From assembly GCA_943704495.1 (NCBI GenBank), contig CALSCR010000576.1, forward strand, positions 2,501 to 24,975: DNA of 22,475 nt, given 5' to 3'. Shown here one piece after another: positions 1 to 9,300 of the stretch. Position numbers and translations under genes: made by a program. Positions within the stretch are counted from its first letter, which is position 1; every line of letters starts with the position of its first letter. The DNA comes from Pigoraptor chileana. Its lineage: Eukaryota > Opisthokonta > Filasterea. The notes beneath the pieces are model-generated. The model did not search any database. It was not told where the DNA came from and worked only from the letters and a program-made list of their open reading frames with translations.

Positions 1-297
1 CGTGTGAAAATATGGATACGTGTGGGGATGGATACGTGTGGGGTTTCGTGTGGTGTTAACATGCGTGGTGTGCTATGCTAATTAAATGTGGGTGTATGTG
101 TCTGCTAAGTTCGCATGTTTGCACCAATCAAAGCGAATATTGTGAAATGGAAATTGGCGCAAGCCTACATGTATGCAAGGCACATTGGCTTGTCACATGG
201 ATTAAAAAACCGCCAAGGCGGCCGAGTAGGGCGAGATGGTGGGCGGTGAACTCGTGAAATCGATGATAGATATTTCTGACATGATCGGCACGATTCC

Positions 298-372
298 ACA
301 TACACATACACACACACACACACACGCACACACAACAACAACAACAACAACAACATCATCATCATCATCATC
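298..372. repeat. Compound microsatellite (CA)n-(ACA)n-(ATC)n
   Basis: Three adjoining simple repeats lie in the last intron of the RGS gene: (CA) about 298-334, (ACA) about 331-354 and (ATC) about 353-372. The tract ends 18 bases before the exon acceptor, with a short pyrimidine-rich stretch between. Any protein read from it (runs of His, Thr, Ser) is an artefact. Confidence 0.9.
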
Positions 373-390
373 TTTGTCCGCTCCCCTTAG

Positions 391-591
391 ACGCACTTGC
401 GACCCGGATGTGCCAGCGAGGTCAATGTCGACTCACACTCACGCGAATTTGCGCGCATTGCCATAGAAAAGGGCGATCCCAATGAGGCGATGTTTGTGCC
501 GGCGCAGTCACTTGTTTACGAACTTATGCGGGCTGATGGCTACATGCGCTTCCTCCGATCGGCAGAATATGTCGCCCTCATCGAGGTCTGA
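391..591 (+). CDS. RGS-domain protein, C-terminal exon (partial gene)
   Basis: This is the last coding exon of a regulator-of-G-protein-signalling protein. It follows an AG acceptor at 389-390, reads in phase 0 and ends at TGA 589-591. The peptide shows the end of an RGS box in order: SEVNVDSHSRE (the usual 'E-[IV]-N-[IV]-D' stretch), then ARIAIEKGDPNEAMFVPAQ, then LVYELMRADGYMRFLRSAEY, which is the family's terminal helix pattern ('A...V..LM..DSYPRFL.S'). RGS domains accelerate GTP hydrolysis by G-alpha subunits at the membrane. The protein stops about seven residues after the domain, so the RGS box lies at its extreme C-terminus. Earlier exons lie mostly or wholly to the left of the window. 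I could not place the preceding exon; a GTATGC donor near 170 would be in phase but the peptide before it is not convincing. The fold call is fairly sure, but the subfamily cannot be told. Confidence 0.78.
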   Translation, partial: THLRPGCASEVNVDSHSREFARIAIEKGDPNEAMFVPAQSLVYELMRADGYMRFLRSAEYVALIEV

Positions 592-1391
592 TTGCAGTCT
601 GTGGCGGGTTGTTTGCCCATCAGTTCACAATAACACACACAGTGGCTCCTGTCGACACTCACGCACACAATAATTGACATTTTCCGACTGAGTGCTTTTT
701 TGAATGAAGGGTCTGGGTGCGTTTTGAATGATGCAACAACTGGTGTATCTGCGTTGCGTTGCTTGTCCGACTGTACACGAGGCTTTACTTCTCGTTCTCT
801 ATTTTAAGAAATTTGTGGAGTCCCTAAGCACGGCCCCTTAGCCTGATAATCGCCAAGAGAGCATTACAATAACTTCTTATCGCCGTTCTGTGATAACTTC
901 TCTCATCGCTTTCCGTATTTCGCGACAGTTGATGCTTGTTATTCTGCGAAGTGAACGGCCTCAGACCAACAATTGGCCCCTCAGGCATACTACGGGCTCA
1001 CTTGGTGACCACGAGACGGCAACTACCTATCAACTGTCTGTCTGTCCGTCACACTCGCCTGCAATCCACCTTGGTTTCGTCGCGGCACGATCATAGTCGC
1101 ACTAAGAAATGGGGTTGAATTCGCTTGTTAACTGTGGAAGTACACAGTAGCAGAACTGAGCGTGAACAAGGCTGCTTACAAGCACCCTTGGCGTAACGCT
1201 TTATCGGCCAATAAGAACCGTATTTTAGTAATTTAGTCGGCCTCACTCTGTCGGCACAAAAGCATTTGCCGTCAGACGATAATGCGCACACAGTCGCGTA
1301 TAATGTCGAACTCTTCGACAATTATTAACGCACCCACGCAGACGCACACACGCACGCACGCACGCACACACAAAGTGCTTCACGTAGTAAG
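592..1391. other. Convergent intergenic spacer
   Basis: About 800 bases between the 3' end of the RGS gene (+) and the 3' end of the membrane-protein gene (-). I see no credible coding exon, RNA gene or canonical AATAAA signal. It ends with a CA/CACG-rich tract at about 1340-1372. Confidence 0.6.
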
Positions 1392-2615
1392 TCATTCACC
1401 CAATCTCAGATGGTGCGAGTGCGCGCTTCCGCTATCTTCAGCGTCGCTTCCACGCACGGATGGAGTGTCTGCGGGAGTCCCTTGTCCGTTGTTGGGGCTG
1501 TGTGTGACTTTGTTGCTGGACCCGCTCATTTCAGACCACTTTCGGGTGATCTTTTCGAGAACGGCGCACGGAACGACGACCATAATGTCCTTGATAATCC
1601 ACGTGAGACAGCGCCGCTCTGTTTTTTGTTGCGTGTTTCATATTGGCCACAAGCGGATGCGGGTGCAAGTATAAACACGAGATAAATCAAAAAGAAAGAA
1701 GATGTGGGATTAACCCAGTGTCTTGTGCGCTAACCCCATGCAGCAAGAAGACGGACATAGCACAAAGCAGGCAGTAGAGGACGAACGACGGCGCCACACA
1801 CAGAAACGCACCTACACACATACACAGACCAATACCCATATCGAGCAAACATACACACAAACAAACGCACGTACACACACAGACATGCACACAAACATAA
1901 ACACACACTCTGTAGAGTTCCATACACAAAAACACGCACGCACACACGTACACAAAACACACACGCACATGCACACGCACACACACATTACAGTACACCC
2001 ACCACCACTGTTTCCCTGCGCAAACATGTACAAGACCGGCTCGATCTCATGCAGCGCAATCTCAAAGCGGCCGGCATTCCGCTTGAAGGGGGCAGATATC
2101 ACGTGACTTCTTCCCGTGAAAACGCACCGACCGTTGTCCTTCGCTGCGTTGAACGGCGGGAAAAACAGCCTCGGCGTCCGCGCATCACTGTCCACGTGAT
2201 CCTCTGCCCCAATGCTGTCATCGCCGTTGTTGATGTCAGTGCCATTAACACACGCGATTACGTTGTTGTTGTTATTGTTGCCATTATTGTTGTAACTGCT
2301 GCTGTTACGGACTTGATGCTGCTGTTGTTGCCGGCGTCCACCCTTGCGAGACCTCGGCTGCGGCGCCTTAGGCACTTGATGGCGATTATTGGATGCAGTC
2401 CGGTCTGTCTCTGTTGACTTGAAACCCGCAAGCCACGCGTCAGACGCCCCATTGCCATCGATGAGAGAGTATGTGTGGGAGAGATGAAGAAACCGCTTAC
2501 GTGCGTGGCGAGCGCGGGAATCCGAGGAATATAACCCTTCATCGGCATCAAGCAGCTCGAGTGGGACGCCATCGTCTGTTGGCTTCATTATAAAGCTGCA
2601 CAATGTGTGTGTGTG

Positions 2616-2675
<60 letters not shown>

Positions 2676-3768
2676 ACACACCCACATAACAGTTGTTGGA
2701 TTCGTGTAAGCGAATGAGCATGCATCTTTGTACATTGAGGCAGAAATGAGAAACAGTTGAGGTGCCAAACACAATTGATATGTGCATGGCACCCGCCCCA
2801 TGCCAACTGTTTGACTGCCGGATGAAAGGGCGATTGTGTTGCTATATGCCCCTGGAATGCGTAGAAAAGACATCTTGCGGCGTCGTTTGGGCGCCACAAA
2901 CTGTTGTATAATTTGACCCATCGGCGAGTGTAACTTGCCTCAGTTTTCCCGATGGCATAATGGCAAACGGAAGGTTTGATTCGGAAAATTCAGACAGCCG
3001 CTGTTTGCTTGTCCCGATCTGAAAATTGAAAAATGCGTGGATCAGTTGGAATGCACATGTGACACAAACAAAACAAAACACAACACAACACAACACAACA
3101 CAACACACTTCTGAACTGACCTTAATGCGGAAGCTCAAGTGGGGCTCGCCATTTTCGTGAAAGAAGTCAAACGGTGACATTGGCGTTGTTGAAATCGACA
3201 AAAGCGTGCCTTAAAACAACGGCACAGTAACACACACACACACACAAAAGTGCCGAGAAAAGAGCGCAGCGGACAGTGCGATTAATGAAGATAGAAAGTA
3301 ACGAATCACAACAGTGGAACATGCCAAACTGCATTGCATGCGACTATGGTCACAAAAGAAACGAATTATAAACACAGGATCACATGCACTCCAGTATTTC
3401 TTGAATCACAAAAAGCGCATCAACCGAAAGATCCTTATCGAGATCGATGTCGCGACCACATAAAGCATGCACATTTTCGCAATTTCCCTTTGAGCCGGGA
3501 ATAACAGTGTGGTTCGCCTCCCGAAACATAGCATGAGGTGCGGGGGCAGCATACAAACAAAGTAAAAGTGAGGCGAGCATTGCAAACACACACCATATCC
3601 TAAGACATCCGACGGCGCGTTGTTGATAATGTCTATAACGTATTGCGCTTTGAATGATTCTGCTCGAGGGTTAGACGGACCACAAGCCACACCGAAAAAT
3701 GCATTCCAGGATAAGTACCAAGGCCGCCGTGCGTATTGCGCAAGAGAGCGAGAGAGGAGAAAGAGAGA

Positions 3769-3817
<49 letters not shown>

Positions 3818-5235
3818 ATGCCAATGAGAAAGAGACCACGACGCGACTAAGGCTGCCCACGCACCCAGCATGCACTTCTTTTCGATGAGATTCGTGTAAT
3901 CGTTCAACGATATTCCAGAGTTCGAATGCCTGCGCGAGAAACCCCGGATGATCTCGGGCGTTTTTGCGAGCTGTGCCGACTGTGTTTCGATGAAATTCTG
4001 CTTTTTGCAAACAAAACCATATGGTTTCAAACACACACAAAAGACAAGCGTTTGAAAGCGCATATTGTGAAGCAGTGAGTGTGTTATTCAGAGTGATGAT
4101 GCCCATTGTGTGTGTGTCTGTGTGTGTGCGCGCGTGCGTATCGATATGCGTATCATGGTGCACACACACACACACACACTCACTCACACACATACACCCA
4201 CATACACACATGCATGCATGAATGCACAATTGAACATCAAACAGAGACACAATGCAGACACTTAAACAATGGAATAAAACAACCGACCGACACCCGCCTT
4301 CTGTTTTTCAAGTTGTTTGGTCAGCTCGCGTTTCATGCGGAAGCTGTAGTAGAAATCCTGAGCGGTGAAAAAAGACCACACAACGTCAGCGGGACACAAC
4401 AATTTGAACAAAGCGTTTGGGTTTTTTTGGGGTTTTCTTTGGGGGGGGGGGGGGGAGGGGTCGAAGTCGAAATCACGGCGGCGCAGGCACAAGCAGAGTT
4501 AAAAGATATATGGAATTCAGTTGATTGTCTGACACAATGCCCATCGACTGCGGCAATCCCGTGCACCAGAGCAATAACCAGACTACACAGAGTGGACGTT
4601 ACTGGGCGTGTTCATTCGTGCAGAACCGGCGTTATTATGACTACAAAGGCACACACAGAACTGAAAATGGCCTCCTTTTCACTGGCATTCGACACACCAT
4701 CGGCCAGCCGAGACATGACAGAATAAACATTCGGGGTTGATGCCACTGACATACACTACCAAAAGAGAGAGATGCCCATTACAGTACCCACCTACAACGG
4801 ACACTCAGTTTTGACACCACTGAAAATATGAAAGCGAAACACAGGTACACACAGAGCACCCACCTCCCAGTTCAACATGTAAAACCTGACTCGCTTGCTC
4901 GATAACAACACGATCGCCAACAGCACCGCAACAATGACGGCAATCTGGATCCATGTTGCATTATTAGCGCCGTAATCAAACGTGCTCTGTTGATTGGTTG
5001 GAGGCGAAGCACTGCGAGGTATTTTTTTCTGCAAAGACAACACCAAACAAATCAAGCGTCAGTACACACAGCACCATGTCAAAATTGCAACATAAGCAAG
5101 CACCAGCGAGCAAGGGCCAAATAACACAATTACTCATCCACAAATAGTACGTACTTGTGCTTCTGCCACGTTGGCGGCAACGGGCATCCAGATAACGAGG
5201 CATGGTGCCCAATAAGAAAAACTATTGCCCGCCAT
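1392..5235 (-). CDS. Unrecognised multi-exon membrane protein with signal peptide
   Basis: Best model, minus strand, sense order: 5235-5155, 5028-4864, 4357-4292, 3997-3865, 3659-3594, 3209-3121, 3018-2872, 2582-2003, 1811-1735, 1616-1392; 542 aa, all phases compatible. Residues 1-27 form a signal peptide (MAGNSFSYW, then a hydrophobic core ending VAEAQ). Residues about 53-70 are a membrane helix followed by basic SSKRVRFY. Next comes a soluble part including NNAPSDVLGYGTLLSIS, SPFDFFHENGEPHLSFRIK and LPFAIMPSGKLRQVTLADG. A Gln/Asn-rich tract spans about 334-356, then APFKRNAGRFEIALHEIEP. Two C-terminal helices follow (GGAFLCVAPSFVLYCLLC and LTWIIKDIMVVVPCAVL), with a polar tail ending LRLGE. 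The start is chosen because an in-frame TAA lies just upstream and phase 0 joins exon 2. Weak points are the donors at 4292 and 2872 and a possible extra exon at 4755-4657. I do not recognise the family. It could be two genes, but the matching phases favour one. Confidence 0.5.
1796..1987. repeat. Imperfect (CA)n tract, intronic
   Basis: An interrupted CA-rich tract fills nearly all of the intron between 2003 and 1811. In the sense of the host gene it is GT-rich, starting right at the GTGGGT donor and ending at GTGTGTAG. Long reading frames through it on both strands are repeat artefacts. Confidence 0.85.
2604..2675. repeat. Compound (TG)n-(AT)n-(GT)n microsatellite
   Basis: (TG) about 2604-2619, (AT) about 2620-2656 and (GT) about 2656-2675. 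It sits within the intron just upstream (in sense) of the 2582-2003 exon. The AT core is self-complementary and could extrude as a cruciform. Confidence 0.9.
3063..3110. repeat. Pentanucleotide (ACACA/CAACA) repeat
   Basis: Tandem AAAACAC/CAACA-type units in the 3120-3019 intron of the membrane-protein gene. The spacing is regular at five bases over most of its length. Confidence 0.8.
3380..3517 (-). other. Possible alternative terminal exon of the 1392-5235 gene
   Basis: An open block inside the intron between exons 5 and 6 follows an AG at 3519-3518 and ends at TGA 3382-3380. It encodes ANHTVIPGSKGNCENVH, then GRDIDLDKDLSVDALFVIQE, and stops after LECM. Codon choice looks exon-like. It would join in frame only if the exon-5 donor shifts by two bases (GGT|GTGTGT instead of G|GTGTGTG), giving a short isoform without the C-terminal helices. 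Confidence 0.3.
3745..3813. repeat. (GA)n microsatellite
   Basis: A nearly pure GA tract, (CT)n in the sense of the minus-strand host gene, inside the intron between the 3997-3865 and 3659-3594 exons. Confidence 0.9.
4106..4216. repeat. (GT)n / (CA)n inverted pair within one intron
   Basis: A GT-rich arm (about 4106-4138) and a CA-rich arm (about 4159-4216) flank a 20-base spacer that itself holds the near-palindrome GTATCGATATGCGTATC. Together they can fold into one long hairpin inside the intron between 4292 and 3997. Confidence 0.75.
4441..4455. repeat. G15 homopolymer
   Basis: Fifteen consecutive G, followed by AGGGG. In the sense of the host gene it is a C15 run lying in the intron upstream of the exon that starts at 4357. 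Confidence 0.9.
4657..4755 (-). other. Possible additional exon of the 1392-5235 gene
   Basis: A 99-base, 33-codon open block lies in the large intron after the first membrane helix. It has an AG just before 4755, a GTGTGT donor after 4657 and phase 0 at both ends, so it can be included without breaking the frame. It would insert a helical-looking stretch containing TPNVYSVMSRLADGVSNASE after LNWE. The opposite strand is also open here. Inclusion would make the protein 575 aa. Confidence 0.3.
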
Positions 5236-5372
5236 ACCAAATCGCAAGACTTATTGCCGGAAAAGTGCACGGCCGACTATATCCACGCAGCAACACTGAG
5301 TGGAGCGAGTCCCCAAAGATCAGCAAGCCATCCTCTGTCTGGCAAGAAGACCTCTCGTGGGGTAACACACGT

Positions 5373-5380
5373 TGACGTCA
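5373..5380. promoter_or_regulatory. CRE palindrome TGACGTCA
   Basis: A perfect 8-bp CREB/ATF-type bZIP site, 138 bases upstream of the minus-strand ATG at 5235. Confidence 0.5.
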
Positions 5381-5979
5381 TGCACAATTATTTGCTTCCG
5401 TCGAGAAAGAAAGAAAAATTAAAAAAGGGGCAATTAGAAATAAGAGATGCAGGATGCTGAGAGAGTTTCTTCTTATTTCAAGGCGAATAAAAATTCGCGA
5501 AAAAGACTCCAGGAAGACACAATGCAACAAAAAAGAACCGCTCTTTCTTTCTTTCCCATCCTGAGGATCACTTCCGTGACAGCAAAGATTTTTTTTGTAC
5601 CTAAAAAAACCTGCCCTCCATCACGTGATCTCGAGGACCACCAACCCGGCAAATTCAATGTGCGATTCGTTGCGAATTTTCCAATCAAAAACACGGACAG
5701 AATTCAGCTCACAATTGACTATCGACCGGTTACTAGCGGCGAGAGGCCGATTCAGCGGTTATTTATTCGTCAAGTGGAATAAATATTCACTATGGACATT
5801 GTATCACGTTCAATTTTTATTAATTGGGGCTCACTTTAGCAAAACCCACATTGCAGCATTCCACTTTTGTTTTGTTTATTTAGTTCAATTTTCACTATGG
5901 ATTCAGTATGGAGTGTGCAATTTGTTTAAAATGTATTGTATGGTCTTCCTTGTGTTTTGCGACACAGAGTGACGTCTTT

Positions 5980-5989
5980 CCTTATTTGG
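5980..5989. promoter_or_regulatory. CArG box CCTTATTTGG
   Basis: Matches CC(A/T)6GG, the SRF/MADS-box consensus. It starts three bases after a near-CRE (TGACGTCT, 5970-5977) and lies about 320 bases before the TUG ATG. Confidence 0.45.
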
Positions 5990-6003
5990 GAATGGTGTCG
6001 TTG

Positions 6004-6020
6004 TGACGTCACCAACCAAT
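6004..6020. promoter_or_regulatory. CRE palindrome plus CCAAT box
   Basis: TGACGTCA at 6004-6011 is followed by CCAAT at 6016-6020. CRE next to CCAAT is a common core arrangement in opisthokont promoters. The TUG start codon is about 290 bases downstream. Confidence 0.5.
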
Positions 6021-6050
6021 GGAGTGTGTCGTCATTTGCCGGGAGGGTCT

Positions 6051-6070
6051 CGTCATTTTGTAAAATGACG
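6051..6070. promoter_or_regulatory. Perfect inverted repeat of CRE half-sites
   Basis: CGTCATTTT, a 2-base spacer, then AAAATGACG: 9-bp arms, each holding a TGACG half-site. It could bind a bZIP dimer with wide spacing. It is too AT-rich and short-looped to call a terminator. Confidence 0.4.
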
Positions 6071-6080
6071 CACTTAACCG

Positions 6081-6088
6081 TGACGTCA
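6081..6088. promoter_or_regulatory. CRE palindrome TGACGTCA
   Basis: A second perfect CRE, 77 bases after the first and about 218 bases before the TUG start codon. Confidence 0.5.
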
Positions 6089-6305
6089 GTGTTTTGAGAA
6101 CAGTCGTTCCACTTCAGTCGGTACTGAATCCGCTGGGTGGCGCAGGCATAAGAGATGTAATTCGAAACAGGTGTTTGTCGTATGAAGAAGCATCCGCTTT
6201 TATCAAAGTAGCATTATAATTTTACTGTTGTGATGTGCTTTTTTTCTGGGCGACTGTTCTAATTCTTCTCTTTGGCGTGGATCGTTTTTCAGCAAAAAGC
6301 TTAAA

Positions 6306-9300
6306 ATGTCTGTCAATGTGCTGGTCCCCGGCGGTCGACGCATCAATGTGAAAACGACGCCAACCATGACATTGTTGCAGGTAAGAGGAGCCTCAAAACT
6401 GCCGATCCCGGGAAGTCCTGTGCATTATGAGTATACTTGTAACTGTGTGTCAGTCTGCCGAAAAACCGTCTGAGTTGTACACTATTTCCTGTTCGGTTTG
6501 GTGTCTGATAATGGTGTCGCATTTTATAGATGTGGAAGATGTGGGCTTATTTCGAGTGCAATTGGGTCTAATTCGCTTTATGCAGATTCTCGAAACAATT
6601 TGCGAAAAGCAGAAGCTCGACGTTAAAACATGCGGACTAAAGTGAGTGAAGCGGCTTTACTGTTCCAATTGTAACATGCGGTTTCTATTCTGAGGCAGTG
6701 TGCTCTCCATCTCAGAATGAAATTCCCTGCCGGTTTTACGTTTGAGCTCACAGCCCACCTTCTCAATATGTGTTCAACAATGCCAACTCAGGCGGGAAAA
6801 TGCGAGGGTCATGCTCGACCTCTCCCTCAATCTCCGCTTTGCCAATATTCCGAACAACGGAAATCTCGAGCTTGTAACAAACCAAATTGCGCGCATCGAA
6901 TCCGATGTTGTCATCTTTCTTCAAATGGACACTGGTACGCGCCTGCAGCACCCCTTCCCTCCATCAACAACGTTGTGGGAGATACTCAGTCACTGGGATG
7001 CGCGCTTGGACGGTCAACTTCTCTATCGCGCCGACGAGTCTGGCAATTGGCTCGTTCCGGTGTGCGTGTACATCAACCAGCAATTCCAGGGGCCAGTGTC
7101 ACTCTCCGGTACTCCGTTGCGTCAGATTGGTCTCACAAAGGGAAGTGCCGTCATTCGGGTGCTGCATGCACCGAGTGGCGGCGTGGCAGTTGAGCAGGCG
7201 AAAGTGGATCACCCGCCCACGCTTCCCGCGCTTACAGCGTCTTCTGTTCCAGCAACGGCAGCAGACTCAAGCACAACGAGTGCCACAGTCAGCGCAGTGG
7301 CACACGTGACATCGAATGCATCGACTGAATCGACGTTGGGTGTGAATGCCCTTCAGTCCAACGCTGGTGGCAAGCGAAGTCGGGATGACGACGGTGTGAC
7401 GATGCATGCTGCAATTTTGCGAGAGGGCGCCAGTGCCGTAAAGGTCGCCGGTTCTGTGTATGAGGATAACAGTGGCAATGGAGTGACACCGATGGACATC
7501 GACCGTGCAGATGAACCGAAGCCCCTTCTCCCTCCCCAAGCACGTGCGCTTGTGGAAGGCAATGGAAAGGGTAAAGGAAAGGCGGCCGAGTCAACTTGTA
7601 CGGTGGACACCGAACCCGAGCAGGAGCTGCGTCCATTTGCCAACTTCAAGGTCGGTCTGTCTTCAGTCGCACTCATATTGCAATTCGTGCTCCTTATTTT
7701 GTGTTCTCCTGTGTAATAAGACTGCCTCGTTGCTAAGGAAATACGACGCGTGGACTGAGCAAAGCAAAAAAAAAGAGAATTTTTTTTTGCACAAATGCTT
7801 GGTATTTGCTGTCTGAATCGCCGGTATCAATTGTTTCAACGGCGACACACAGCTTCACTCATGACGTGCATGTCATCTGATCTAACATGCTGTGTTGTAT
7901 TGTGAACTCTCACTTTCCACGCAGTTTCCCGATGCGCCCGCTGCCAAGCAAATGAACGTGCCAGACATGCCCGAGGGTGTAACGGGACCAACACTGCCAG
8001 TTGACAGGCGCGTCGTCGTGTTTTCTGCAGCCTCAGAGACTCAGTCGGTAACTTTAAACACGGGTGAGCAATTCGTTGCTTTGTTTCACATTCGTTTGCA
8101 AAAGTGTGTTAAGTCTTGTCTGGCCCCTTTATATTGTTTGTATTGCTTCTATGCCGGCCGTTATATTGCAGAGAAAATATGAATCTCTTTGCCGATTTAC
8201 TTTGCTTCCTTGGGTCCCTGAGTGCAAGGTTTGTACAAATTCACTTCGACACATGTTTTTCTAACTGCAAATGCTGCTTTTTCCTGTTGTGAATCTGAAT
8301 CATTTTCAGGTGATCTTCCTGACGAGTTTTACGACGTCACTAAGGAGGACGTCATGAAGATGCTTCGTGACGTGGACAAGGAGAGGGAATCAGAACAGCT
8401 TATGACTCGCACCCTCCGCAATGAATTGCGGCAGAAAAGCGCGGAAAAATACGGCAGGGTTGGTATGAGACATAGGTGTTTTCAAATGTATATCCAACGG
8501 ACACTTTCTCTCCAGCTATGTTGCCGTTTCCCCAAACAACAGTGGACAAATTTGCTCACACGCACACTTTGTCTGTGCAAAGCATCTGAAAAATCAATCT
8601 GAGACGGGGATACGATTTTGATAGCACACAGCGATGCACTGACGGAAACCTCACTCCATGTATCTGTGTGTGTGTGTGTGTGCGCGCGTCTACAATGTGG
8701 AGTAGTGCATGGCCGATTCATCATAGCGCAACTCGACTTCATAAATAGCCACTTTATCGATCAAGAATCTCATCCTCTCTTTGTGTCGCTTGCTGCACAT
8801 CTCCTTGATCTTGTTTACCTGTGTGTCTTTGTGCGCAGACTGTCATTCGGATACGTTTCCCGTGTCGCACAGTGATACAAGCTCTCTTTGCTCCAACTGA
8901 GCCACTTTCGGCGGTATTTGAGTTTGCAAGAACGTGTTTGACTTCCACGACACCTGCGTTTTACTTGTACACATCGCCGCCAAAGGAGGTGCTCTCCAAC
9001 TCGACGACGACGAAGCTGTTTGAGGCCGGACTGTCACCGGCTGCATTAGGTGGGTATGGTGTGAGATGTTCGTTGCTTGCGCCCCTGTGATGTGCGCACG
9101 TGTGGCTGCAAATCTGTGTGCGCGTGTGCTGTGTTTTGTAACACACACTCTTGCCATGTGGGCACGCCAATTTGATTTGTTGGATTTTCGCAGTTGTTCA
9201 CCGGAGCATAAATTCTCTATTTTGTATGTGTGCCCCCTATTCTTGTGATTCCAGTTTACTTTGGCCTGGAGCAGCCCCTGGCTCTTGAAGACTGGAAGAG

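Larger units (their letters stand above)
5236..6305. promoter_or_regulatory. Divergent promoter region (membrane protein / TUG)
   Basis: About 1.07 kb separates two start codons that face away from each other. It is AT-rich in the middle and carries an imperfect direct repeat (TTCACTATGGA at 5786-5796 and 5891-5901). Open frames here, such as the one at 5447-5782, have no splice partners or recognisable protein, and I treat them as chance. The right part (5970-6088) is dense in transcription-factor-like motifs listed separately. Confidence 0.6.

Noticed and set aside
1812-2921. Single 369-codon open frame on the minus strand running through the 2.6 kb microsatellite
   Set aside because: It passes through (CA)n/(AT)n runs that give His-Thr and Ile-Tyr repeats, and it crosses a clear AG acceptor and a GTGGGT donor. 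Only the 2582-2003 part behaves like an exon.
4525-4740. Plus-strand 71-codon open frame opposite the possible cassette exon
   Set aside because: It lies in the antisense of an intron, with no plausible neighbours or homology. The minus-strand reading fits the host gene's phase.
5447-5782. 111-codon plus-strand open frame in the divergent promoter
   Set aside because: AT-rich, no recognisable protein, no splice sites, opposite strand also open, and placed between two promoters. Treated as chance.
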